From JAWLHU01 sp041690255 (GTDB taxonomy: Bacteria; Bacillota; Sulfobacillia; Symbiobacteriales; Symbiobacteriaceae): DNA of 64,000 nucleotides. Where the stretch lies: contig JAWLHU010000007.1 in assembly GCA_041690255.1 (NCBI GenBank), positions 277,979 through 341,978 on the forward strand. Reading direction: 5' to 3'. Under the pieces are notes generated by a model, which was not told the DNA's origin, did no database searches, and saw nothing but the letters and a program-made list of their open reading frames with translations. This document shows, one piece after another, positions 52,818 to 62,456 of the stretch (its first letter is position 1; each line of letters opens with the position of its first letter). The position numbers were made by a program, and so were the translations under genes.

Positions 52818-52917
52818 AGGGCATCCGATAATGGCAAACCTGGCGAAAGCCAGGGACGCAAAGCCTCCGGCCTACGGCTCACACGAGCTACGGCAGCGGG
52901 GTTGCCGAAGTGCCACG
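52818..52917 (+). ncRNA. Cyclic di-GMP-I (GEMM-I) riboswitch upstream of the RHS gene
   Basis: Near-consensus aptamer: TGGCAAACC (52832-52840), a GAAA tetraloop hairpin (TGGC-GAAA-GCCA), GGGACGCAAAGCCTCCGG (52853-52870), CCTACGG paired in a hairpin with the later CTACGG region, CAGCGGGGTTGCCGA (52894-52908). The outer helix is GGCAT-like with AGTGCC. A terminator (52922-52947) follows directly, and the RHS start is 60 bases beyond the aptamer. This is the classic arrangement for transcriptional control by c-di-GMP. Confidence 0.93.
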
Positions 52918-52921
52918 GTGG

Positions 52922-52947
52922 AAACCCGAGGCGCATCTCGGGTTTTT
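52922..52947 (+). terminator. Riboswitch-linked terminator
   Basis: AAACCCGAG (52922-52930), loop GCGCAT, CTCGGGTTT (52937-52945), T-run of five. It lies between the aptamer and the RHS start, so it is a likely expression platform. Confidence 0.88.
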
Positions 52948-52978
52948 CTGTTGCCCTGTTGCCAGAGGGGGAACCACC

Positions 52979-55900
52979 GTGAGACGGCTTCGCAAGCTCT
53001 TATCGATCCTACTGCTCGGCCTCCTGCTCCCGAACCTGGTCCCCGGCCTCGGCCTGCGCCCCGTGCTGGCCGCCGGCTACGACGACCCCCTGGACCTGCT
53101 GCCCGACTGGGCCGCCCTGGCCACCGGCGAACTGAACAGCGCCGCCCCGCCCGATCCCCTGGCGGGGCTCTTGCCGCGCAACCCGCTGGACGGGCTCCTG
53201 CCCGACCTGCCCGCCCCGGCATCGCCGGCGGCCCCGGCGGGCAGCCAGAGCGGCGCCAGCCAGGCCCCCACGGTGGCGGCGCCGGGCAAGGCCACGCTGC
53301 CCACCCCACCCGCGCCGCCGCAGCGCCCCGGCGAGGTCAGCCTGACCAGCGGCAGCCTCACCCTGCGCCAGCCCGACCTCTCCCTGCCCGGCCTCGGCCC
53401 GGCCCTTGCACTGGAGCGGACGTACAGCTCCACCAAGGCCGCCGACGCGGGCCCCTTCGGCTACGGCTGGGACTTCAGCCTCAACCAACGGCTCCAGATG
53501 TTCGTCCACTTCCACATGACCGAGTTCCGCGGCGATGGTGGCACGACCACCTTCCACTTCACCGATGGCACGAACGGCCAGTTCGTCAACTCCTTCGACG
53601 GTGACTCCCTGATCCACACCGATCTCTCCCAGGGCAGCTACGCCCCATCCGGCGCGCCCGGCTGGACCCTGGAGCGGGAGTCTCAGGAGCGCTACGTCGT
53701 CACCCGGCCTGACGGCAGCACCTACATCTACAACGGCTACTACGCGCCCTGGCGGGAGGGGCAGGACCCGCGGGCCGGCCGCCTCCTGCGCGCCGAGGAC
53801 CGCTACGGCAACGCCCTGGACTTCACCTACGACAGCCAGGGCCACCTGACCCGCGTGGCCGACGCCAGCGGCCGCTACCTCATGCTGACCTGGACCGGTG
53901 AGCAGATCACGGAAGTGCGCGACCACGCCGGCCGGATCTTCACCTACACCTACGGCGCCGGCCAGCTCACCGCGGTGAGCAGCCCCGACCACCCGACCCT
54001 GCGCTACGGCTACGACAGCGACCACCGGCTGACCAGCCACTGGGGCGGTCCGGCGGGTGCGGTCGACTTCGCGTACGACAGCGAGGGGCGGGTCATCCAG
54101 GCAGGCCAGGCCACCTATAGCTATACCGAGACCGAAACCGTTCATACCGATGCTTCCGGCGCCATCTGGCGCTACACCATCGACGAAAATGACCGCATCA
54201 CCCAAAAAGTCGATCCCCTGAACCGGATCACCACCACCACCTACGATGATGACGACCGGGTCGCGACCGTGACCGAACCGGGCCGGACCACCAGCTTCAC
54301 CTACGATGACCAGGGCCGGGCGCTGACCGAGACGGTTAACGGCCGGACCACCCGCTACGAGTACGGCCCCTTCGGCCAGACCACCGTGGTCACCACCCCG
54401 GTCGGCACCACCCAGTTCCGTTACGATGACCTGGGCCGCATGGCCGGTCGGACCCAGCCGGGCTACCCGGAGGTCACCTTCACCTACGATGACCGCGGCC
54501 GCATGCTGGCCGCCACCGACAGCGACGGCCATACGACCGAGTTCGTCTATGAGACCTCGCCCCACGGCCTGCCCGCCCGCGTGATCGACCCGGAGGGCGG
54601 CATCGAGGAGCGGACCTACGACCCCTTGGGCCGGCTGCTCACCCTGACCGATCCCCGCGGCTTCACCACCACCTACACCTACGATGCTGCCGGCCGGGTC
54701 GCCACATCCACCAACCCGGGCGGTGGCGTGACCACCTATACCTACGATGCGGTCGGACGGCTGAAGGCGGTGGCCGGTCCGGGCGGCGCCGGCCTGACCC
54801 AGTCCTACGACGCCCACGGACGGGTCAGCGAACTCGCGATCACGGACGGGCTGACCGTCACCTACACCTACGACGGCCTGGGCCGCCTGCTCACGGCCAC
54901 AGCGGGCGATGCGACCGTAACCTGGGAGCGAGACGCCCTGGGCCGGGTTACCCGCCAGCTTGATCTGCGGAACGTGGCCCAGTCCTACACCTACGATGAC
55001 GCCGGGCGGATCATCACCGTGACCGGCCCCCTGGGCGAGATCCACTACGACCGGGATGAGCGGGGCCGGGTCGTCGCCGTGCGCGGCCCTGGCACCCGCC
55101 GGATCGAGTACGGGTACGATGATGCGGATCGCATCAACCGGGTGGTTTCGGGTGGCCGGAGCATCACCGCCACCCTGGACCCCTGGTCCCGCCCCCTGAC
55201 CGTGACCGGTCCGGAGGGAACGATCACCTACAGCTACGATCTCTATGGCAACCTGACGAGCGTCACCTATCCCGATGGTCGCCCATTCACCTATGCCTAT
55301 GACGGCATCAGCCGGTTGGTCCAGGCGACCCGGCCGGGCGGGCTGGTCACATCCTACACCTACGCCGAGGGCGGGAAGCTGGTCACCCAGTCGGACAGCC
55401 TGGGGCGGGAGAGCCAGAGCCGCATGGGCTGGACGGGCCGGCCGGTCTGGCAGCGCGACCCGGTGGGCGGCGAAGCGAGCTTCACCTACAACGAGGCGGG
55501 CCGGCTGACCGCGGTCACCAACGGGGCGGGTGAGCAGACCACCTTCGCCTACGACGCCCTGGGGCGGGTGACGGAGGTCATCAACGGAGCGGGGCGGAAG
55601 ACCACCTACACGTACGATGCGTTCGGCCGGGTGCTGACCATGACCGACCGGCGCGGCTTCACGACCACCTACACCTACAACCTGGCGGCGAACACCGTGG
55701 CCCTGAAGCGGCCCGACAGTGGCACCGCCTATTACACCTACGATGATGCGGGGCGGCTGGCAGCGGTGCAGGACCCGACCGGCGGCACCCTGACCCGGGC
55801 GTACCATCCGGAGGGGACGCTGGCCAGCCAGACCATGCGCGGCAAGGCGACCCGGACCGGGGCCGAACTGACCGCCACCTGGTCCTGGCAGTACGACAGC

Positions 55901-58900
55901 GCCGGGCGAGTCACATCGGCCATGGATCCCCGCGGTGCTGCCACCACCTACAGCTATAACGAGGCCGGGCACCTGACCGCCGTGGCGGATGCCCTCGGCC
56001 AGCAGACCAGCTATGCCTACGATGCGTTTGGCCGGACAGTCAGCGTCACCTCTCCCCGGGGCGGCGAGACCCGCTATGCCTACGACGAGGCCGGTCGCCT
56101 CGCCAGGCAGACCGATCCGCTGGGGCATGAATGGACCTACACCTACGATGAAGCCGGCCGGATCATCACCCAGACCGCCCCGGATGGCGGCCAGGCCCGC
56201 TTCGAGTACACCCCTGCCGACCAGGTGGCCGCCGTGGCCCAGCTGGTCGCCCCCGGTCAGGAGGCGGTCACCCGCTACGGCTACGATGGCGCCGGGCGGA
56301 TCAGCAGCCTGACCAACCCGCTGGAGCAGACCTGGCAGTACGCCTATGACGAGCTGGGCCAGCTGGCGAGCATCACCGACCCGCAGGGTGAGAGCTACCA
56401 GTACACGTACAACTGGGAGGGCGCGCTCTACACCGTCACCACCCCCGAGGGGCGCACGACCCGGTATGCCTACGACCGGGCGGGCCGCATGGTGCTGCAG
56501 ACCGCCCCCGACGGCCAGGACACCGTCTACGAGTACGATGACGCCGGCCGGGTGCGCCGGGTCCAGACCGGGGATTCCCGGGCCCGCTACCACTACGATG
56601 GCCTGGGCCGGCTGGAGGCGGTGATCGACCCGCTCGACCGCATGACCACCTTCGGCTATGATCTGGCGGGCAACCGGACCGAGCAGGTGGATGCGCTGGG
56701 CGGCATCAGCCGGTGGGAGTACGATGCCGCCGGCCGTGTGACCGCCGCCCATGACCGGCTCGGTAACGCCACCACCTACCGCTACGACCTGGCGGCGGGG
56801 CTGGCGACCACCACCGACCGGGAGGGGCAGAGCTGGCAGTATCAGTTCGACCTGGCCGGGCAGCTGGTCAGCAGCAGCGACCCCCTGGGTCGGACGACAT
56901 CGTACGGCTACGATCCCGTGGGGCGGCTGGCCGGCGTGACCGATCCCCTGGGCAGCTCCCGCACCATGACCTATGATCTGGCCGGCCGTCTGGTCAAGGA
57001 GACCGACCAGGAGGGCGATGCGGCCCACGCGGAGGCGGCCCGGCTGGGGCTGCCTGTGGACTTCCCGATCCCCGCGGAGCAGAGCCGGAGCTACGCCTAC
57101 GACCTGGCGGGCAACCTGACCAGCCGGACCGACGAGGCCGGGCTGACGAAGACATACGCCTACGATGCGTCGGGCCGCCCTGTGCTGGCCTCCTGGCCCG
57201 CGGCCGACGGGACCGTGGCCACCGAGCGGTACCAGTACGACGGCGACGGCCTGCTGATCAGCCACACGAACGCGGCGGGCGGCGGCAGCCAGTACAGCTA
57301 TGATGAGGCGGGCCGGCTGACTCGCAGCCAGGATCCGACCGGGGTCTGGCTGGAGGTGGCCTATGATTCATACGGCCGGGTCGCCTCCCAGACCGACGCC
57401 GCCGGCACCACCCGCTACAGCTACGACCTGGCGGGCAACCTGGTCAGCATCATCGACCCGCGGCCCACCGGCTACGAGACCCGCTATGAGTACGATGCGC
57501 TCAACCGGCTGGTCAAGCTGACCGATGCCGAGGGCGGCATCCAGCAGTTCACGTACGACGCGGAAGGGCGGGTGCTGGAGCAGATCGACCCCCGTGGCCA
57601 GAGTTGGGGCTTCGCCTACGACAAGCTGGGGCGGGTGGTGAGCGCGACCGATCCGCTGGGCGCATCCACCCAGTGGCAGTACGGCCCGACCGGCCAGATC
57701 AGCCAGGTGGAGGACGCCCTGGGCCGGGTCGCCCGCTTCACCTACGATGATCTCGACCGGCTCATCCGGCAGGATCTGCCCGGTGGCATCGTGCGGGAGT
57801 CGGCCTACGACTGGCGCTCCCTGGAGGTCGCCCGGAAGGATGGCAATGGCCAGATCACCCACTATGCCCATGACGCGGCGGCCCGCCTGACCGAGGTGAT
57901 CGATGCCCTGGGCGGCCGGACCCGCTACGCCTACGACGAGCGTGGGGCCCTGACCGCCGTGACCGATGCCAACGGCAACACCAGCACCTACGCCTACAAC
58001 GTGCTGGGCCTGGTGGCGGCGGAGACCAACCCCGAGGGCGAGACGATCCGCTACGGCTACGACCCGGCGGGCAAGCTGACCGAGCAGGTCGATCCGCTGG
58101 GGCAGGTGACCCGCTACCGCTACGATGCCCGCGGCCTGCTCTCGCAGGTGGACTACAACGGGGCCGAGCAGTCCAGCTTCGCCTACGATGCGGCCGGTAA
58201 CCTGATCCGGGCCGAGAACCCGGCATCTGCCGAGGAGTTTACCTTTGACGGCCTGAACCGGCTGGTCAGTGTCAACAACCTGACCCTGGAGAAGGTGACC
58301 CAGTTCCAGTATGACGCTGCCGGCAACCGTACGGCGATCATCGACCCGGAGGAGCGGGTGACCGGGTATCAGTACGATGCCGCGGGTCGGCTCTCGGCGG
58401 TGGTGATGCCGGATGGCGAGATGGCTACGTTTGAGCGAGACGCCCTCGGCCGGCTGACCCAGGTGAGCCGCCCGAACGGGGTGGCGACCGGATACAGCTA
58501 CAACGAGGCGGGCTGGATGGCCGAGATCGCCCACACCGGGCCGAGCGGGCTGATCAACCGCTACAGCTACGAGTACGACCAGAACGGCAACAAGACCCGG
58601 CAGGTGGAGGCCGACGGGGCCGAGACGACCTGGCGGTACGACGCCCTGGACCGGCTGGTCGAGGCGACCTACCCGCTGGCCAAGATCCAGGGGATCCGGG
58701 ACCAGTACTTCAGCCCGACCAAGCTGCTCCGGCCCGGGCTGGAGGAGGCCACGGTTGAGGCGGATGCGCCCGAGAAGAAGGGGCCTCAGGCGGCGTATAG
58801 CGAGCAGGTGGCGCCGGTGAAGGTCGCGGCGAAGCCGGAGAAGCCTGCTGCGCCTGAGAAACCCACCAAGCCCGAGGAGCCCGCCAAACCCGAGGAGCCC

Positions 58901-61585
58901 ACCAAGCCCGAGCAGGGGAATGGTGGCGGGAATGAGAAGCCCGATAAGGATGAGAAGAGCAAGCCTGACCAGAACGACAAGGGAAAGCCCGACAAGGCCG
59001 AACAGAGTAAGCCTGACAAGGAAGAGAAGGGCAAGCCCGACAAGGAAGAGAAGGGCAACTCCGCCCTCGCCGTCTGCAAGACCGAGAAGCCTGCGAAGCC
59101 CGAGAAGGTGGCCAGCAAGAGCCTGGTCGAGGAGTACGACGAGCAGCCCGCCTACCTGCTGGAGCCCACCGGCCAGGTGACCTACACCTACGACGCCGTG
59201 GGCAACCGGCTCCGCATGGTCACCGACCAGGGCGCGACCGAGTACCAGTACGACAAGGCGAACCGGCTGCTCCAGGACAGCAACGCCGCCTACACCTACG
59301 ATGCCGCCGGCAACCTGACCAGCAAGAGCAGCGATGAGGAGCAGGTCAGCTACAGCTACAACGCTGCGGGCAAGCTGGTCGCGGTCCTGTACGACGACGA
59401 GACGGGCGTGACCTATGCCTACGACGCCTTCGGCCGCAAGGTCGAGCGGACCGAGACCAACTGGGTCGAGAACGGCGCCGCCAACAAGCAGGTCCCGCCC
59501 GGCCTGACCGACGAGAAGGGCAAGGGCAACAACAGCGATGTGACCAAGGAAGAGCCCGCCGGCCTGTCGAAGGAGAAGAACGACCAGGCCCAGGCGAAGA
59601 AGCAGGCGGCCGAGGAACTCTGCCCGACCCCCGAGGAGCCCGTTGCGGCCTCGGTCAACGAGAAGGGCAACAACGGCGTAGCCAAGGGCAAGGCGACCGC
59701 CCCCGGCCAGCTGAAGAAGGCCGAGCACGACCTGCTCAAGCTCTCGGATACCACGACCCGCTACCTCTACGACGGCTTCGGCCTGAACGTCCTGAACGAG
59801 TACAAGGACCGGACCGCCCCGAAGGCCGCCTACACCTACGCCAGCGGCCAGGTACTGGCGCGCAAGATGTTCGGCGTCAAGGGCGAGGGCCCCGACCGTG
59901 AGCCCGGCCTCGCCAACGGCGGGACCTACTACTACCTGACCGACGGCCTGGGCTCCGTCACCGATCTGACCGACCAGCACGGCGAGGTAGTGCGCCAGTA
60001 CCGCTACGACTCCTTCGGCGGCCTCTTCACGGGCTCCGTGGGGCTCTACAACACGACCGGCCTGACCGGCAAGACCTACGACGCCAAGGCCGGCCTCATG
60101 GACTACTCCGCCCGCTGGTACGACCCGGCCGTGGGCCGCTTCACGCAGGCAGACTCCTACCGTGGTCATCAGTCTGAGCCGATGAGCCTGCACCGTTACA
60201 GCTACGTCTATAACAATCCGGTGATGAACACGGATCCAACTGGGCGAGCTACTATCGTTGGGTTGGAACCAGAATGGACGTACGAGTATAACGTTCGTGT
60301 TGTCGAATCAACCGATCCGGGGGAGAACGGTTTCTGGGAGATCGGGCACTACTACGACTACGCCCACTACCAACTCTGGGTCCACTATTCGGACGGGACC
60401 ACAAAAGCTGGGCTCAGCTTTACGAACAGCACCGAGAAGGGAAGCTTCCGGACATGGGTGTCGACAGCGGATCCCGATAGCGATAGTGGCAGCGGTGGCA
60501 GTGGTGGCAGTGGTGGTGGCGGTGGCGGTGGCGGTGGCGGCGGATACACTCCCCCTGCAGGCCCGACCGATGAGGAAATCCGTGCGCGGGACAACCAAGA
60601 GATGGCGGAGCACGGTATCGCTCCAGTCACAACGACAGTGCAGGCGGGTCAGACGCTGTCCGGTATCGCCGCGGAACACGGAGTGACGCTGGAGCAAATC
60701 CTCATCGCCAATCCGGAGATCACCAACCCCAACGTGATCTACGTTGGACAAGTGCTCCGACTGCCCGGGTCGGCAGTTCTGGCGGCTGGTCCTTCGAGCA
60801 TAGCGACCCAGCCGACGGTGGGGGTCAACGCAAAATCGAAGGGGGATCAGCCGAAATCCACCCTCGTTCTGTCGGATGAGGGCGGAGGGTTCTCCACGCA
60901 GGATACGTGGAAGGGGAGCGTCTGGGAGCCGTGGTCTCAGAATCTGTACGTGTACACCGGCAACAACCCAGTCAACTATACGGATCCCACGGGCCACTGT
61001 AGAAACTGCGAGAATATTGACGAGCCAGGCGGGATGGGTTTTCGGACTATCCCCCCAAATGCTGAGGATCCGTTCCAACCGTTGGACGACTACCTGAGTC
61101 AAGTGTATTTGCAGCAGAAAGCGAACATTGCTCTAATAGTAACCACAATATACTTGACGTTCCAACTGGAGGATGTGCTCACGCCTCCCGGGCAGATGAC
61201 GCCGAGTGATGCGGTGGGCGAGATTGCTGAGTATGCTATCGTCAAATACGGGACGAAGGTGACTCAGTTCGGGAAGTTCCAGAAGCATCACGGGGTGTTA
61301 GACGTCTGGGCGGCGGTGAATATTCCAGGGTACAGGAGCAGGCAAGCACCCGCCGTTGTGCTTTCGGAGGCTGCGCACGACGCCACACGGAAGGAGTATA
61401 ACAAGTGGGTATATGAGAAGACAGGGCAGTGGGTCGGTGGTGCCATCGATTGGGCCGCTGTGAGCTATGATGAGATACTGACGCTTTCTGAGCGCCTCTT
61501 CGATGCTGCCAGCGTACCCAAAGAGGCCAGGCAGGCCTATTACCAGGCATTCGCGAAGCACGTCAACGACCTGACTTCACCGTGA
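52979..61585 (+). CDS. Secreted RHS/YD-repeat polymorphic toxin with LysM domain and nuclease-like tip
   Basis: Protein of 2868 residues. GTG 52979 has AGAGGGGG upstream; the signal peptide is RRLRKLLSILLLGLLLPNLV. A Pro/Ala spacer leads to the DUF6531-like shell opening (LSLPGLGPALALERTYSSTK) and dozens of YD repeats (Y-x-Y-D-x-x-G-R type) over about 290-2400. Lys/Glu/Pro-rich charged inserts interrupt at about 1955-2045 and 2170-2255. A first RHS core end is at about 2370-2421 (YDAKAGLMDYSARWYDPAVG, then NPVMNTDPTGRA). Then come a Gly run, a LysM domain (about 2551-2599; VQAGQTLSGIAAEHGVTLEQ), a second core-end motif NNPVNYTDPTGH (about 2667), and a C-terminal tip. The tip has HH at 2770-2771 and His2800, resembling HNH/treble-clef-type nucleases. 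The last about 450 codons are more AT-rich. Confidence 0.9.
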   Translation: MRRLRKLLSILLLGLLLPNLVPGLGLRPVLAAGYDDPLDLLPDWAALATGELNSAAPPDPLAGLLPRNPLDGLLPDLPAPASPAAPAGSQSGASQAPTVAAPGKATLPTPPAPPQRPGEVSLTSGSLTLRQPDLSLPGLGPALALERTYSSTKAADAGPFGYGWDFSLNQRLQMFVHFHMTEFRGDGGTTTFHFTDGTNGQFVNSFDGDSLIHTDLSQGSYAPSGAPGWTLERESQERYVVTRPDGSTYIYNGYYAPWREGQDPRAGRLLRAEDRYGNALDFTYDSQGHLTRVADASGRYLMLTWTGEQITEVRDHAGRIFTYTYGAGQLTAVSSPDHPTLRYGYDSDHRLTSHWGGPAGAVDFAYDSEGRVIQAGQATYSYTETETVHTDASGAIWRYTIDENDRITQKVDPLNRITTTTYDDDDRVATVTEPGRTTSFTYDDQGRALTETVNGRTTRYEYGPFGQTTVVTTPVGTTQFRYDDLGRMAGRTQPGYPEVTFTYDDRGRMLAATDSDGHTTEFVYETSPHGLPARVIDPEGGIEERTYDPLGRLLTLTDPRGFTTTYTYDAAGRVATSTNPGGGVTTYTYDAVGRLKAVAGPGGAGLTQSYDAHGRVSELAITDGLTVTYTYDGLGRLLTATAGDATVTWERDALGRVTRQLDLRNVAQSYTYDDAGRIITVTGPLGEIHYDRDERGRVVAVRGPGTRRIEYGYDDADRINRVVSGGRSITATLDPWSRPLTVTGPEGTITYSYDLYGNLTSVTYPDGRPFTYAYDGISRLVQATRPGGLVTSYTYAEGGKLVTQSDSLGRESQSRMGWTGRPVWQRDPVGGEASFTYNEAGRLTAVTNGAGEQTTFAYDALGRVTEVINGAGRKTTYTYDAFGRVLTMTDRRGFTTTYTYNLAANTVALKRPDSGTAYYTYDDAGRLAAVQDPTGGTLTRAYHPEGTLASQTMRGKATRTGAELTATWSWQYDSAGRVTSAMDPRGAATTYSYNEAGHLTAVADALGQQTSYAYDAFGRTVSVTSPRGGETRYAYDEAGRLARQTDPLGHEWTYTYDEAGRIITQTAPDGGQARFEYTPADQVAAVAQLVAPGQEAVTRYGYDGAGRISSLTNPLEQTWQYAYDELGQLASITDPQGESYQYTYNWEGALYTVTTPEGRTTRYAYDRAGRMVLQTAPDGQDTVYEYDDAGRVRRVQTGDSRARYHYDGLGRLEAVIDPLDRMTTFGYDLAGNRTEQVDALGGISRWEYDAAGRVTAAHDRLGNATTYRYDLAAGLATTTDREGQSWQYQFDLAGQLVSSSDPLGRTTSYGYDPVGRLAGVTDPLGSSRTMTYDLAGRLVKETDQEGDAAHAEAARLGLPVDFPIPAEQSRSYAYDLAGNLTSRTDEAGLTKTYAYDASGRPVLASWPAADGTVATERYQYDGDGLLISHTNAAGGGSQYSYDEAGRLTRSQDPTGVWLEVAYDSYGRVASQTDAAGTTRYSYDLAGNLVSIIDPRPTGYETRYEYDALNRLVKLTDAEGGIQQFTYDAEGRVLEQIDPRGQSWGFAYDKLGRVVSATDPLGASTQWQYGPTGQISQVEDALGRVARFTYDDLDRLIRQDLPGGIVRESAYDWRSLEVARKDGNGQITHYAHDAAARLTEVIDALGGRTRYAYDERGALTAVTDANGNTSTYAYNVLGLVAAETNPEGETIRYGYDPAGKLTEQVDPLGQVTRYRYDARGLLSQVDYNGAEQSSFAYDAAGNLIRAENPASAEEFTFDGLNRLVSVNNLTLEKVTQFQYDAAGNRTAIIDPEERVTGYQYDAAGRLSAVVMPDGEMATFERDALGRLTQVSRPNGVATGYSYNEAGWMAEIAHTGPSGLINRYSYEYDQNGNKTRQVEADGAETTWRYDALDRLVEATYPLAKIQGIRDQYFSPTKLLRPGLEEATVEADAPEKKGPQAAYSEQVAPVKVAAKPEKPAAPEKPTKPEEPAKPEEPTKPEQGNGGGNEKPDKDEKSKPDQNDKGKPDKAEQSKPDKEEKGKPDKEEKGNSALAVCKTEKPAKPEKVASKSLVEEYDEQPAYLLEPTGQVTYTYDAVGNRLRMVTDQGATEYQYDKANRLLQDSNAAYTYDAAGNLTSKSSDEEQVSYSYNAAGKLVAVLYDDETGVTYAYDAFGRKVERTETNWVENGAANKQVPPGLTDEKGKGNNSDVTKEEPAGLSKEKNDQAQAKKQAAEELCPTPEEPVAASVNEKGNNGVAKGKATAPGQLKKAEHDLLKLSDTTTRYLYDGFGLNVLNEYKDRTAPKAAYTYASGQVLARKMFGVKGEGPDREPGLANGGTYYYLTDGLGSVTDLTDQHGEVVRQYRYDSFGGLFTGSVGLYNTTGLTGKTYDAKAGLMDYSARWYDPAVGRFTQADSYRGHQSEPMSLHRYSYVYNNPVMNTDPTGRATIVGLEPEWTYEYNVRVVESTDPGENGFWEIGHYYDYAHYQLWVHYSDGTTKAGLSFTNSTEKGSFRTWVSTADPDSDSGSGGSGGSGGGGGGGGGGGYTPPAGPTDEEIRARDNQEMAEHGIAPVTTTVQAGQTLSGIAAEHGVTLEQILIANPEITNPNVIYVGQVLRLPGSAVLAAGPSSIATQPTVGVNAKSKGDQPKSTLVLSDEGGGFSTQDTWKGSVWEPWSQNLYVYTGNNPVNYTDPTGHCRNCENIDEPGGMGFRTIPPNAEDPFQPLDDYLSQVYLQQKANIALIVTTIYLTFQLEDVLTPPGQMTPSDAVGEIAEYAIVKYGTKVTQFGKFQKHHGVLDVWAAVNIPGYRSRQAPAVVLSEAAHDATRKEYNKWVYEKTGQWVGGAIDWAAVSYDEILTLSERLFDAASVPKEARQAYYQAFAKHVNDLTSP

Positions 61586-61598
61586 GGAGCGGACGTAG

Positions 61599-62102
61599 AT
61601 GTCGGAATTGAAGCGGCTCTTGAGCCAGTTATCTGGGCTGGAAGGGTGTTCAGTTGACTACTCGGCGGCCACAATCAGTCCAGAGAATCTGGAGGAAGCA
61701 TATGGAGTGGCACTACCGAACGACCTTCGGGAGTTCGTTAACCTATGCAATGGTGTACACCTGTTTGAGTACGCCGAATGCCCGATTCACATTCTGGGTC
61801 TGGATAGAATGCACCGGTCGAACACCGTTATTCGTGGAGTAGATGGTGAAGGACACCCGTCTTACTCGTGGTTTCTGATAGCCGACCTCGAAAACGGCGA
61901 CTATGTGAGCATTGACCTGGCGCCTGAGCGGTCGGGGAAATGCTACCAGAGTTTCTGGACAACACACTCTCTTGTGGGACAGAGCCCAATCGTCGCCACA
62001 AGCTTCACGGACTTCCTGAGAAGAGCAATTGCTAATGGGGGAGACTACTACTGGTGGTTGAAGGAGGGATTTCACCGGTTGGGCGACGCATATGATGCTT
62101 AG
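61599..62102 (+). CDS. SUKH (SMI1/KNR4)-type immunity protein
   Basis: Cytoplasmic protein of 167 residues 13 bases after the RHS stop. SUKH features: ISPENLEEAYGVALPNDLRE, EFVNLCNGVHLFEYAECPI, then WFLIADLENGDYVSIDLAPE and PIVATSFTDFLRRAIANGGD. The family binds and neutralises diverse toxin tips, often nucleases. GAGGAGCGG precedes ATG 61599. Lower GC than neighbours, like the toxin tip. Confidence 0.85.
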   Translation: MSELKRLLSQLSGLEGCSVDYSAATISPENLEEAYGVALPNDLREFVNLCNGVHLFEYAECPIHILGLDRMHRSNTVIRGVDGEGHPSYSWFLIADLENGDYVSIDLAPERSGKCYQSFWTTHSLVGQSPIVATSFTDFLRRAIANGGDYYWWLKEGFHRLGDAYDA

Positions 62103-62107
62103 CCTTT

Positions 62108-62149
62108 ATCTAAGACAATGAGCGCTTCATCTAAGACAATGAGCGCTTC
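62108..62149 (+). repeat. Two-copy 21-bp direct repeat after the immunity gene
   Basis: ATCTAAGACAATGAGCGCTTC occurs twice in tandem (62108-62128, 62129-62149) and is followed by ACAAAGCGCC, which can pair with GAGCGCTT. It may mark an insertion or excision edge. Confidence 0.8.
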
Positions 62150-62211
62150 ACAAAGCGCCACCCTCTAAACCATCCCCCATAGCACAGCGGCCCCAAACAG
62201 GCCGCAAATCC

Positions 62212-62244
62212 GGGCAGGGAGTGACTTCCCTGCCCTTCCCTTTT
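62212..62244 (+). terminator. Terminator after the RHS/immunity transcript
   Basis: GGGCAGGGA (62212-62220) pairs with TCCCTGCCC (62227-62235), then TTCCCTTTTG. The rest of 62150-62456 shows no gene. Confidence 0.75.
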
Positions 62245-62456
62245 GCCTCCTGGTGAGGCCCAGAGGCGTACCCCGGTGGGGCCGGCTTGACGGGTGGCAG
62301 ATGGCGGTAAACTCCAATCGCCGGAGGGACGGCGCTGCATCCCCCTGCCCCCCGGAGCCGGCCCTTCGGCACTCCAGTTCAAGACCGACAGATTGCCGGG
62401 GCCAGACAAGGCGAGCCACACCAATCTGGCCATACTACTCCCAGGAGGGGAGAGCC

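Noticed and set aside
52316..52831. Open frame of 171 codons upstream of the riboswitch
   Set aside because: No ribosome site, mixed composition, and it runs through the RHS promoter into the riboswitch.
53009..60193. Very long minus-strand frames opposite the RHS gene (53009-57265 and 57368-60193)
   Set aside because: They are shadows of repetitive GC-rich YD-repeat coding sequence, without ribosome sites or domains.
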